Part shown: positions 16,174 through 24,966 of the stretch, piece after piece
Numbering within the stretch: position 1 is the first letter of the stretch
Layout of the letters: every line of letters begins with the position of its first letter
NCBI RefSeq assembly: GCF_010500245.1
Contig: NZ_JAAGOX010000011.1
Span: forward strand, 62,001-126,000
DNA length: 64,000 bases
Direction of reading: 5' to 3'
Source: Ruegeria sp. PrR005
GTDB lineage: Bacteria > Pseudomonadota > Alphaproteobacteria > Rhodobacterales > Rhodobacteraceae
Made by a program: the position numbers and the translations under genes
Notes under the pieces: generated by a model
Seen by the model: the letters and a program-made list of their open reading frames with translations, nothing else
What the model was told of the DNA's origin: nothing
The model's database searches: none

Positions 16174-16890
16174 ATGATCAATTCAAAACACGCCTTGCTG
16201 GTGGCCCACGGGCAACCCTCTGATCCGAATCCCGCCGAGGATGACTTGGCGGAGATCGCAAACCAGATTCAAACCAATGTACCAGAGGTGACGGTTCATT
16301 CGGCAACACTGGCCTCTTGCGGGTATCTTGAAACCGTTTTGGACCGGCTGCCTGCATCAACCCCGATCTATCCTCTGTTCACTTCCGATGGGTGGTTTGT
16401 CACCACCGCGTTGCCGCGCAGGCTCGGGTCACGAGTGAATCCGATCATGCCGCCGATCGGCATAGACCCTGATCTGCCACAGGCAGTTGCACAGCATTTG
16501 CGCGATGCGCTGAGTGCGCGGGGCTGGCAAGCCAGGGACACTGAACTGGTTGTGGCAGCGCATGGATCGGGGCGCAGCCTGAATCCGGCGATCGCCGCGC
16601 AACGTTTTGCGGATGCACTTCAATCGTTGGCAGGCTTCGCCAGGATCAACGTTGGCTATGTCGAACAAGCGCCATCAATTGCCGATGCTGCCCGGCACTG
16701 TGGCAATCAGGTCCTGTGCTTGCCATTTTTCGCCTGTGCGGGCGGCCATGTTCAGGACGACATACCATTGGCCCTGACCGAAGCGAGCTTTCAAGGGGAC
16801 ACTCTGCCTGTGCTGGGCTATATCCCGTCTGTGACGTCTCTGATAGCGCGCAGGATATCCGAGTATTCAGATACCGCGGCGGGTGACTGA
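16174..16890 (+). CDS. CbiX/SirB-like chelatase-domain protein
   Basis: The 238-residue protein has two chelatase-type half-domains. The first starts ALLVAHGQPSDP and the second ELVVAAHGSGRS; both AHG histidines are the conserved metal-site residues of CbiX sirohydrochlorin cobaltochelatases. PFFACAGGHVQDDIP is the matching C-terminal region. No other cobalamin or sirohaem gene is adjacent, so the metal and the tetrapyrrole are uncertain. ATG 16174 is preferred. A TTG frame start at 16144 directly follows the transporter stop. Confidence 0.8.
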   Translation: MINSKHALLVAHGQPSDPNPAEDDLAEIANQIQTNVPEVTVHSATLASCGYLETVLDRLPASTPIYPLFTSDGWFVTTALPRRLGSRVNPIMPPIGIDPDLPQAVAQHLRDALSARGWQARDTELVVAAHGSGRSLNPAIAAQRFADALQSLAGFARINVGYVEQAPSIADAARHCGNQVLCLPFFACAGGHVQDDIPLALTEASFQGDTLPVLGYIPSVTSLIARRISEYSDTAAGD

Positions 16891-16910
16891 CCCGCCGCGA
16901 TACACCCCAT

Positions 16911-18188
16911 TCAATTCCCGCTTGTCGAGACCGAGAACACCGGAAGACCGGGTGCCGCCGGAGCAGTGGACGCCTGGGACAGAACCGCGATCCGCTCCGG
17001 GTTCTGGCCAAGCACGCTGGAACCGCTTTGCGCTGCATTCAGCGCCAGACGCATCCATTCGCCTGCCCGCGCCATTCCGATGGGCGCACCGAACCCTTGC
17101 CGCAACTGGTGGCTGATAATCTCGCCATACCCAAGCTGCCCGGCAGAGGCGAGCAGCGTCGCCGATGCCAGGGTCATTTCGGCATCGTCGATCCTGTACC
17201 CCACCCCAAGACATACCTTGCCACCGGAAATCAGGCTCGGCATCTGTTGGCCCGAGTTTTGCAGGAACGTCGACGTCGAAGCCACAACTTCGGATGGCGC
17301 CTTGGTGTCGATACCCACCATTTGCGGTGCCATCGCTTGCGTCAGACCTTCGCATTGTTGCTCGATCTGAACGGATGTCATGTTCGGTATCGTCACTTCG
17401 ATCTGGCTTGCCTCGACCATCGCCTGACTGCGCGCCTGACAGAACTGTTCGTTAAGCGCGAAGACGGGCTCGCGAACCTGCCCCGAACGACTCAGGCCGC
17501 CGTTCGACGTGGTCAGCAGATTGACCTCATTGCAATGCGCATTGATCGACTTCGTACCCTGTTGCGCAAACCCGAAATTCGGCAGCGCCGCTCCCGTGTC
17601 AGCACGTGCAGCCAGGGTGGGCGCGGTGGTCAGCGGCTGAGACGTCGTCGCCATATGGGTTTGAGGCTGACCCGGCTGCACAGCCTGCGGGGTTTGAATG
17701 CCCAGCTGTTCATTGCGATAGGTGCGCAACAGACCCGCCTGCCCCTGGCTTGCCAGAATCTGGTTGTACGGCGCCACATGCCCGCTGGCCAAGGCACGCT
17801 GGTGCGACGTCAGCAAGAAACCCAATTCGTGCTGATCGAGGTAGCCGTCGGTCACAAACCCCATGTCCGCCTGATACTGGGCAATCGCGCCACGGCTCCG
17901 GCGCCCAAGAGATCCGTCAACAGCCCCGGCATTGTACCCGAAATAGTTAAGAGCCGACTGTACTTCGCGGTTTTCCTGCCGCTGGGCAGAGGACGTGCCC
18001 GAACTTCGGGGTGTAGTACGGGCGGCCTGCTGTTGGCGCTGCTTGTTCTTGTGAACTTCGTTGACGATCAGACCCCCAAGCAGGGCGCCGCCAATCAGGG
18101 CGGCTGCTTCATCGGCCATGGCCCGCTGTACGGGCACAACGACCATGCTGGCCGCAACGACCGAGGCACAAAGGCGTGCTTTTGTCAT
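16911..18188 (-). CDS. Periplasmic peptidoglycan-binding-domain protein
   Basis: The 425-residue protein has a signal peptide (LCASVVAASMVVVPVQRAMA). A Gly/Ala membrane-like stretch follows (AALIGGALLGGLIV), then a basic linker. A PG_binding_1 domain covers about 72-130 (VQSALNYFGYNAGAVDGSLG, RRSRGAIAQYQADMGF). The remaining 270 residues show no family I recognise. The start at 18186-18188 has AAAGGTGAT just upstream. The domain suggests attachment to the cell wall; catalytic residues are not evident. Confidence 0.8.
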   Translation of the reverse strand: MTKARLCASVVAASMVVVPVQRAMADEAAALIGGALLGGLIVNEVHKNKQRQQQAARTTPRSSGTSSAQRQENREVQSALNYFGYNAGAVDGSLGRRSRGAIAQYQADMGFVTDGYLDQHELGFLLTSHQRALASGHVAPYNQILASQGQAGLLRTYRNEQLGIQTPQAVQPGQPQTHMATTSQPLTTAPTLAARADTGAALPNFGFAQQGTKSINAHCNEVNLLTTSNGGLSRSGQVREPVFALNEQFCQARSQAMVEASQIEVTIPNMTSVQIEQQCEGLTQAMAPQMVGIDTKAPSEVVASTSTFLQNSGQQMPSLISGGKVCLGVGYRIDDAEMTLASATLLASAGQLGYGEIISHQLRQGFGAPIGMARAGEWMRLALNAAQSGSSVLGQNPERIAVLSQASTAPAAPGLPVFSVSTSGN

Positions 18189-18575
18189 CTCAATCACCTT
18201 TCTCCATGGTTTTCCAATGCGCAAGGCGAGCAGGAAAACCGGCTACGAAAATGAATTAATCTGTACTGAATGGCACCAAACCCGCAGGTGTTTGTCAAGG
18301 TTGTTGGACGGTGAAGGCGAGGCGCCTGTTTACGAACCGGAAAGGGCAATGCCTCAGGCCGGAAATGTCACCCGATCCATCTGAGCATCATGTGAAATTT
18401 TCGGTGGTCACCCGATTTCTCACCTGCATGCATCAGCCTCGATGGCGTCAAACCCTGCCCGATGATCTTTCCGGTCGTGCATTGACGAGCACTTCCATTG
18501 TGTAATGCGCGTATGCCAATCTGAGGTGTCTCCCGCAGGTCGCAACGCTTGCCTTGTTTCCCGCCGATGCCTCTC
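18189..18575. other. Intergenic region, no gene seen
   Basis: About 390 bp lie between two leftward genes, with no supported ORF, RNA or strong hairpin. A TTGACA box on the minus strand (18293-18298) could belong to the promoter of the peptidoglycan-binding gene, but no good -10 box lies 16-18 bp away. Confidence 0.35.
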
Positions 18576-19658
18576 TTATCCTGGCTGCGCATCCTGTCCA
18601 GGGCGTCGTTCGGTCGCTTCACTGAAATCGTTGCCTGCGCTGCCACCATCTGGCGGCCCGTCTTCGGCCACCACCGGAAGCGTCAGGTTTCTGTTGTAGA
18701 ACCTGTATGTCGCCCGGCCCTTTCGTTTTGCTGCATACAAAGCCAGATCGGCAGCATGGATGAGCTTGGACGCTTCGGGCGACACAAACTGTGTGGACAA
18801 AACAATACCGATGCTTGCCGAAATCTGGCATTTCTCTCCGTTGAAAAGGATGGGTTCCTCCAAGCGGTCGATCAATCGGCGGGCAATTCTTTCCAGCTTT
18901 TCCTTGTCCTGCAAGTGATTGAAAATCAGAATGAACTCGTCACCACCGATGCGCGCAACGGTGTCGTCTCCACGGGTTTCTTCCACCATTATCCTGGCAA
19001 CCTGCTGCAACACGTGATCGCCTGCGGCATGCCCCAGCGTGTCATTGACGGACTTGAAGTAGTCAAGATCCAGATGCATCAGGCTGAAAGGCGTCACGCC
19101 ATTGGTCAACCGGGCCAGGATGTGATCCATTGCACGGCGGTTCTTCAACCCGGTCAATGTATCGGTATAAGCCTGTTCCTCGGCGGCGATCATCGCCCCC
19201 TGAAGACGCAGATTCAATGTGCGTGAAGCTTCCATCGCGGCCGATTTCGCTTCGACCAGATAAAGCAGTTCGATCGCCAAGTCGGTTCCCGAAAAATCGG
19301 CGCTTGTGAGGGCATAGTCACGCACCGCGTCAAGGATAGATATCCCGAACGAAAGGTTGATGACGGCGCCCTCGTCTCCAGGGAGCGGAACGATGACGCC
19401 CTTCAAGGCCGTTCGGGGGGTGTCCCGGAACCGAAGGTGCAGTTTTGCACCTGAACTTGCGATAGCCTGCATGCTGGCCACCGACCGTGGTCGCAACAAC
19501 TCGAAAACTTCCAGGAAAAGTTTTCCGACCATCTCCATTTCAGGACGCAGCTTCTGCAAGGTCGGACCGGCACTGGCTATCCTGCCCGCAGCATCAAGCA
19601 GAACAAACATCGGGCACAGTTTTTCCAGCAGGTAAGCAAGATTTTCCCTGTCTTTCAT
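18576..19658 (-). CDS. Diguanylate cyclase with N-terminal HNOBA domain
   Basis: The 360-residue protein has an HNOBA (haem-NO-binding-associated, PAS-like) domain at about residues 15-120. It is followed by a helical signalling segment (130-160) and a GGDEF domain. GGDEF is intact at 238-242, and an inhibitory I-site RGDD lies five residues before it (229-232), so cyclic-di-GMP synthesis with product inhibition is expected. Its ATG overlaps the H-NOX-like stop (ATGA, 19655-19658), the arrangement of a sensor and its output partner. About 45 Pro/Gly/acid-rich residues extend beyond the GGDEF domain. Confidence 0.92.
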   Translation of the reverse strand: MKDRENLAYLLEKLCPMFVLLDAAGRIASAGPTLQKLRPEMEMVGKLFLEVFELLRPRSVASMQAIASSGAKLHLRFRDTPRTALKGVIVPLPGDEGAVINLSFGISILDAVRDYALTSADFSGTDLAIELLYLVEAKSAAMEASRTLNLRLQGAMIAAEEQAYTDTLTGLKNRRAMDHILARLTNGVTPFSLMHLDLDYFKSVNDTLGHAAGDHVLQQVARIMVEETRGDDTVARIGGDEFILIFNHLQDKEKLERIARRLIDRLEEPILFNGEKCQISASIGIVLSTQFVSPEASKLIHAADLALYAAKRKGRATYRFYNRNLTLPVVAEDGPPDGGSAGNDFSEATERRPGQDAQPG

Positions 19659-20242
19659 CTGGCTCGGGCCCCGAGTTCGAAGGTGCGGCCTTCGGCAAAA
19701 TCCGTTTCGATCAGCGTGATCTCTATCATTTCACACTCATTGACCTGGCCCGCGTGCTCCAGCATCACCAGCGCCCCGTAGTCATCGGCCATTGCCCGAA
19801 GAATCCCCAGCAGCACATAAGAAAAGCCTCGCAACCCGCTGTGGCATGCCAGGGTGAACCGCCCGCCTGTTGATTCTGTCAACTCGAGTGCCGGCAAGTC
19901 CAAATCGGATACCGCCAGACGTGCGCGGTCAGGGAGATCATCCAGCGAATGCAGGAATTCGACATAACTCACTCCGCCAAAGCGGAGCAGTCTGCGCAAG
20001 GCTTCGGTATTCGGATTGGACACCAGGTAGGTACCAACGTCTTCGAGCACTTCCCGCTCCGGTCGCCCCAACTCGCGGCACAATTCGTCCAACACCCTGC
20101 GAGACACCTCGTCGTCATAGACAAGCATCGCCTCGAACTCGACAAACCCTAGATGCGCCGCCTCTGTCACGCGGATCCAACGGCTTTTGCCATAGGTGTT
20201 ACATACAAAGGACTGTATCGCCTTGTTGATGAGGCCATGCAT
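19655..20242 (-). CDS. H-NOX (HNOB)-fold sensor lacking canonical haem ligands
   Basis: The 195-residue protein starts MHGLINKAIQSFV, the H-NOX N-terminus, and follows the family to RGFSYVLLGIL. The proximal haem histidine of canonical H-NOX (LDNLH-type motif) aligns with Pro104 in SLDDLPDRARL. The porphyrin-holding YxSxR motif is replaced by CHSGL at 133-137, with Arg shifted to 138. Canonical haem binding is therefore doubtful; His98 (FLHS) is the nearest alternative. It is coupled to the HNOBA-GGDEF cyclase, so it probably modulates cyclic-di-GMP in response to an unknown cue. The alignment is from memory of the family, not computed. Confidence 0.82.
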   Translation of the reverse strand: MHGLINKAIQSFVCNTYGKSRWIRVTEAAHLGFVEFEAMLVYDDEVSRRVLDELCRELGRPEREVLEDVGTYLVSNPNTEALRRLLRFGGVSYVEFLHSLDDLPDRARLAVSDLDLPALELTESTGGRFTLACHSGLRGFSYVLLGILRAMADDYGALVMLEHAGQVNECEMIEITLIETDFAEGRTFELGARAR

Positions 20243-20327
20243 GAAGGATCCTCGTTACGTTCGCCACAGTCTCGCACCGGAAACATTAACAAAGCTCCAA
20301 CGGGGCATCAGAGAATGATCAAAGCTC

Positions 20328-22106
20328 CTATTCTCTCGGAGCAATCACCTTTCCCGCGACGTCCAGGGCCTTCTGACCCGAAGGTACGATGGCAAACTGC
20401 CCACTCTGCGCCTGCATCAAGACCTCGATCGGAAACGTTTCATTTTCGTTTTCCGCTGGGGCCCCGGCGGCCCGAAGCCGTAAATCACCATTGGAACTGC
20501 GCAACAGGTGGGTGACACGCACAAATCCATCCGCATCCAGATACAACACGAACGCTTGCCCATCGGCATCTGCAACCGGACTAAAGGCGCCACGCAGGAA
20601 AAGGCAGCCCGGACGACCGTTCGGCAAGACCCGCTGGCATCCATCGTGCCAGGTTTCAAGCTGGTGTGCCGGGACATCCGTCAGATCGTTGGCATCCAAT
20701 GGCCTCCGCTCCCCTGCCACCGGCATTTTTGCCAACAGCTCTGGTACAATCTCATCGGACGGCAGAAAGAAATCGGGTTCGCTGAACTGATATCGGCTCT
20801 CGATCCGGCGGGCCCGGTCGATCGTGCGCAACAGCTCCTGGTCATTGCGAACCCGTGCCATTGTCGCCAGTTGCTCAAGCCCTTGGTCGCCGGCCTTTCC
20901 CCAATCATGCGCCATTTCCCAGATCGGAAGTTCGTCAGGGCCAGCGGTAGCGGCATCATAGCGTGACACCTGGCTCGCCGTCGAAATGCGATAACCATCC
21001 AACACAGGTGTCAGCCAGATCGCCGCCAGACCGAGAAGCAGGATCGCAAAGCCCACGTTGCATCGCCGCAAACGGCTTTGCCAGTTCTCACCGACAAGAG
21101 CCAATCCGGCATAGCCGGTTGCGTAGACCGAAAGAAGTCCGGCAATCACTGCAGCCAGCATCCGGTCCGGCGTCCAACCATAGCTTGAGACACGAACCGC
21201 CAGAGCCCAGATGGCCAGACCGACCAGAATTGGCAACAGTATGGCGAGCATACGGGTCGCCCGTACGATTCCAGCGGTCTGAATGGCATGTGCGTCGTCA
21301 CGGTCGACTGCCGTGGAAATAAGCGCGATCGCCGCAGACGCCGTCACCATCAGGATAGCGGCGGACGAAAGATCGCCAAACAACCCGGTCAAACCGCGCA
21401 ACGGAAGGGCAATCAAGAATATGGAAACGACCCCCAACATCACCGGCACCAACAGGCGAAGCAACCGAAGCAGCGGAAACGGTGCCACTTTTTCCCTGAC
21501 TTCGTGAATAACGGCCAGACCGAAGCCAATTACCGCTCCGCTCAACCCAAATGCCAACCAAGCCGTACGCATGACGATGTCGACCAATCCGATTTTGACC
21601 AGGTCAAGCAGGGCATCGGACAGAAACAGAACCAGCCAGACCATGGCCAGGAACAGCCAAACCAAAAGAAAACGGGTCGTGATCTCCCAGGCGGTCTCAA
21701 ACAGGAGGCTGTAGTCGTTCCAGCGCTTCGTGTCCTTCAACCAGACAGCCAGGAATGGGGTCGCGACAAAGACCAGCGTGCTCATTGCCGAAACCAGGTT
21801 CGGGTGGTCAAGCGCATTGGTGGCCACATCGAACCGTGAGCCAACAGACAGAGCCAAAACCGTGGCCGGGACCGAGACCAGGAAAGCCCCGACCAGAGAC
21901 CGCAGCAAATCCACAGTTCCCGACATGGTCAGTGATACGCCCGCATGCACCAAGACAAAAGTCAGCAGCCCAAGCCGCGCCATGTCTGGAAAAGTTGAGA
22001 CTGACCATGTCTCTGCCAACGCCCAAAGCGCCAGCGCGGCCATAAAACCAGCAACAGCCTGACTCAGCCGGGCGCGGACTTCGGGCGTAAGGCGATTGTC
22101 GGGCAT
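20328..22106 (-). CDS. DUF4153 integral membrane protein
   Basis: The 592-residue protein has about ten to twelve hydrophobic segments in its first 370 residues, then a soluble domain of about 200 residues. The segment TKRWNDYSLLFETAWEITTR followed by LVWLFLAMVWLVLF and LLRLLRLLVPVML matches DUF4153. The family function is unknown. AGGGAAG precedes the ATG at 22104-22106. The soluble tail (CQRVLPNGRPGCLFLRGAF) faces one side of the membrane and has two cysteines. Confidence 0.85.
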   Translation of the reverse strand: MPDNRLTPEVRARLSQAVAGFMAALALWALAETWSVSTFPDMARLGLLTFVLVHAGVSLTMSGTVDLLRSLVGAFLVSVPATVLALSVGSRFDVATNALDHPNLVSAMSTLVFVATPFLAVWLKDTKRWNDYSLLFETAWEITTRFLLVWLFLAMVWLVLFLSDALLDLVKIGLVDIVMRTAWLAFGLSGAVIGFGLAVIHEVREKVAPFPLLRLLRLLVPVMLGVVSIFLIALPLRGLTGLFGDLSSAAILMVTASAAIALISTAVDRDDAHAIQTAGIVRATRMLAILLPILVGLAIWALAVRVSSYGWTPDRMLAAVIAGLLSVYATGYAGLALVGENWQSRLRRCNVGFAILLLGLAAIWLTPVLDGYRISTASQVSRYDAATAGPDELPIWEMAHDWGKAGDQGLEQLATMARVRNDQELLRTIDRARRIESRYQFSEPDFFLPSDEIVPELLAKMPVAGERRPLDANDLTDVPAHQLETWHDGCQRVLPNGRPGCLFLRGAFSPVADADGQAFVLYLDADGFVRVTHLLRSSNGDLRLRAAGAPAENENETFPIEVLMQAQSGQFAIVPSGQKALDVAGKVIAPRE

Positions 22107-22198
22107 GGTGTCTTCCCTGCTCAGTCCATGTTCAAATGAGCCTAACCGCCAAGGCGACGGGACTCCATGGGGAGCAGCACGCTCTAGCCTGTCCCGGA

Positions 22199-23758
22199 TC
22201 AGAAATCAGTGGGTGCGCCCCCTTCGGATTTGCGTCTGGCGACAAACTCGGCCAGTTCCTCCCGGATCGCTTCGTCGAGCGGGGGAGCTTCGAAACTGCC
22301 GATGATTTCCTTGAACATGTGATGCGCGCGTTCCGGCGTCCAGACGGCACCCGCTGCCTCCCAGCCCTCGTAGTTCTTCCAGTCGCTCAGGAACGGCTGG
22401 TAAAAGGCGGTGGTGTAACGGTCCTGCGTGTGCTGGATGCCAAAGAAATGCCCGTCATTGCCGACCGCGCGGATCGCGTCCAACGCAATATCATCGGGTG
22501 TGGTGGCATAGGTGGCGGGCTCCATGTAGCGCTGGATCTGCTGGAGCACCTCGCAATCCATGATAAACTTCTCGGGACTGGCGATCAGCCCGCCCTCCAG
22601 CCAGCCTGCGGCGTGATAGACCATGTTGGTGCCCGACTGCACCGCCGCCCAGAGCGAGTTCGACGTCTCCCACATGGCCTGGCCATCGGGCACGTTGGCG
22701 GCGCAGACCCCGGACGAGCGCACGGGCAGGCCGTAGAACCGGGCCATCTGGCCGGTCATCTGGGTGGCGCGCATGTATTCCGGCGTGCCAAAGGCAGGCG
22801 CGCCCGATTTCATGTCCACGTTCGAGGTAAACGTGCCGATCACACAGGGAATGCCCGGTCGCACATATTGGAACAGCGCGATGGCACACAGCGCCTCGGC
22901 CAGCGATTGCGCCACCGCCCCCGCCATGGTCACCGGCGCCATCGCGCCCGCCAGCGTAAAGGGCGTCACCACGATCGCCTGCCCGCGCCGGGCCAGCCGC
23001 AGACAACCGTCGATCATCGGATGGTCATGTTTCAGCGGCGAAGTCGAGTTGATGTTGGTGTACATCCGCGGCGTCGCCTCGAACTCCTCGTCACTGAGGC
23101 CCCCGGCGATGCGCACCATCTCCATCACGTCCTCGACCCGCTCCTTGCCCAGGCTATAGGCATGCATGACCTTGTCCGAGATCGTGAGCTTGTCATAAAG
23201 CACGTCGAGATGCCGAACCGAAGCATGGATATCCACAGGTTCCACCGGATAGCCGCCGGCGAAATGGATGCAGTTGAAATACTGGGTCAGTTTCAGCAGG
23301 TTCCGGCATTGCTCGCGATTGCCCGGCACCTTGCGGCCGATCTCCATGTCCCAATAGTTTGGCGGCGAAGAGACATTGCCGAACAGGATCACATTGCCGC
23401 CGATCTTGAGCGTTCTTTCAGGGTTCCGAGGTGTGATTGTGAATTCACGGGGCGCCTTGGATACCATCTCCATGACCCAGTCGCGCCCCATGCGCACCAC
23501 GTCACCGTCCACCTTGCACCCGGCTTGCCGGAACAAGGCCAGCGCTTCTTCGTTGAAAAAGGCGATACCGATCTCTTCGAGAATGCGCATGGCGCCGTCG
23601 TGAATGGCCTCGACACCCTCCTGATCCAGCGGTTCGGTCGGTCTGTCGACGTTGACGGGCAAGCGCCAGGGCATTTGCTCGATCACAGCCTTGCCTCTGC
23701 GGGCGGCGGCACCAGCCCGGCCACCGCCACGACGTTTGCGGGTATCAGTGTCAGCCAT
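22199..23758 (-). CDS. MttB-family (trimethylamine methyltransferase-like) protein, non-pyrrolysine
   Basis: The 519-residue TIM-barrel protein belongs to the MttB/COG5598 family, with recognisable blocks GGYPVEPVDIHASVRHLD, INSTSPLKHDHPMIDG and VVTPFTLAGAMAPVT. Archaeal MttB needs an in-frame amber codon read as pyrrolysine; this frame has none. It is therefore of the non-Pyl type, whose studied members demethylate quaternary amines such as glycine betaine onto a corrinoid protein. No corrinoid protein gene is adjacent. AGGAGGG sits before ATG 23758. The N-terminal 20 residues are Arg/Gly-rich. Confidence 0.88.
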   Translation of the reverse strand: MADTDTRKRRGGGRAGAAARRGKAVIEQMPWRLPVNVDRPTEPLDQEGVEAIHDGAMRILEEIGIAFFNEEALALFRQAGCKVDGDVVRMGRDWVMEMVSKAPREFTITPRNPERTLKIGGNVILFGNVSSPPNYWDMEIGRKVPGNREQCRNLLKLTQYFNCIHFAGGYPVEPVDIHASVRHLDVLYDKLTISDKVMHAYSLGKERVEDVMEMVRIAGGLSDEEFEATPRMYTNINSTSPLKHDHPMIDGCLRLARRGQAIVVTPFTLAGAMAPVTMAGAVAQSLAEALCAIALFQYVRPGIPCVIGTFTSNVDMKSGAPAFGTPEYMRATQMTGQMARFYGLPVRSSGVCAANVPDGQAMWETSNSLWAAVQSGTNMVYHAAGWLEGGLIASPEKFIMDCEVLQQIQRYMEPATYATTPDDIALDAIRAVGNDGHFFGIQHTQDRYTTAFYQPFLSDWKNYEGWEAAGAVWTPERAHHMFKEIIGSFEAPPLDEAIREELAEFVARRKSEGGAPTDF

Positions 23759-23876
23759 GGAACCCTCCTGATCTGGACGGTTCAAAACTCTCATGTCTTG
23801 GGGACCATGCCGCCCTGACACCGACACCATATGTCGTTTTTTTCTGTTTTACTGCCGCCCTAACCGATTTTTGTGG

Positions 23877-24566
23877 TCAAGAGGCCAGCCAATCCCGGAT
23901 ATGGCCAATGTTGGGCAGGACAACATCCGCATGCGGGGCCAGTTCGTCATGTTTTGCAAGGCCGGTCAGAACGGCAACCGTTACCATCCCTGCGGCGCGA
24001 CCTGCCAGCATGTCATGCGTGCTGTCGCCCACCATGGCAACTTGCGCCGGGTCCATGCCAACTGTCTTGGCAAAGGCCAACATCTGGCCCGGTCCGGGTT
24101 TGGCGCCGTGGCCGCTGTCGAAACCCGCGATGAAATCGAACTTGTCGGCCACCCCGACAGATCCCAGATGCGCCCGCGCCGGGGCCTCGCCATCATTGGT
24201 GGCAACACCCAGCTTAAGACCACGACCGCGCATTTCATCCAGAAATCCGGCCAGCGGCACCGCCTGAACCTGTGGAGCGCGGGCGCTTTCCTCGTTGATC
24301 ATCGCGACCAGTTCCGCATGAGCGAAGCCGTTCAGCTCTGGCAGCAGGGCCTCGGCGATCTCGCCCGGAGTACCCGCAATCACGATACTGTCGCGCGCAT
24401 ACTGCCCTTGGTCAAAATCAAATCCGATCATGGCCCCCAGTTGCGCCGCACGCCCTGCGTCGCCGCCGCCGACACGGGTCAAAAATGACCGGCCGAACGC
24501 ACCCCAAGTCGCCGCAAAATCGAACAAGGTTCCATCCTTATCGAACAACAAGGCGTCAATTGGCAT
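23877..24566 (-). CDS. HAD-family phosphatase
   Basis: The 229-residue haloacid dehalogenase-like protein carries motif I DKDGTLF, with the nucleophile and acid/base aspartates near residues 9-11. Motif II is GVATNDGE, the motif III lysine is in GHGAKPGPG, and motif IV is VGDSTHDM. The helical cap lies between motifs I and II. It resembles phosphoglycolate phosphatases, with substrate unproven. It follows DUF3572 by about 24 bp on the same strand, so they may share a transcript. Confidence 0.88.
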   Translation of the reverse strand: MPIDALLFDKDGTLFDFAATWGAFGRSFLTRVGGGDAGRAAQLGAMIGFDFDQGQYARDSIVIAGTPGEIAEALLPELNGFAHAELVAMINEESARAPQVQAVPLAGFLDEMRGRGLKLGVATNDGEAPARAHLGSVGVADKFDFIAGFDSGHGAKPGPGQMLAFAKTVGMDPAQVAMVGDSTHDMLAGRAAGMVTVAVLTGLAKHDELAPHADVVLPNIGHIRDWLAS

Positions 24567-24590
24567 CTGTTATGGCTCCGGTTTGAAATG

Positions 24591-24878
24591 TCAGGTCCAG
24601 TGCACCTTGGCTCCGGCCAGTGCAGTAAGTGCCTGCATAGGATAGTCATACGCCAAGCCCTCTGCATCGCAAAACGCGACAACCCAAGCATCGTCCATGG
24701 TGAGAAACTCCAATACCGACGCCAGGAAAGCGCGCTCGGTGGCGCGTTCCTTCATTTCGGCGGGATCAGCACCTGTCGAACCCAGAAAAACAGGCAATAG
24801 ATCATCATTCCCCAACAGCCAGACCAGAGCTTTCAGGGCGATAGTTTCGGCGGCATCGGCGGAAATCGGCATAGCCAT
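24591..24878 (-). CDS. DUF3572 protein
   Basis: The 95-residue alpha-helical protein matches DUF3572 (ALKALVWLLGNDDLLPVFL, then FLTMDDAWVVAFCDA and YDYPMQALTAL). The family is restricted largely to Alphaproteobacteria and has no known function. Two near ATGs (24878 and 24872) are possible, and neither has a good ribosome site. The frame is open further upstream to 25022 but there runs into the divergent cyclase gene. Confidence 0.8.
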   Translation of the reverse strand: MAMPISADAAETIALKALVWLLGNDDLLPVFLGSTGADPAEMKERATERAFLASVLEFLTMDDAWVVAFCDAEGLAYDYPMQALTALAGAKVHWT

Positions 24879-24966
24879 AGGGGCGGTAACGCTCGGAAAG
24901 GGTTTGTTAACCAGTCTCATAAACACTTTGACAAGAATTGAAAGCAATAGTCGAAGGACTGGTGCG

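Noticed and set aside
22199-23758. Pyrrolysine-containing MttB
   Set aside because: No in-frame TAG occurs in the MttB-like gene and no pyl genes are present, so it is the non-Pyl type.
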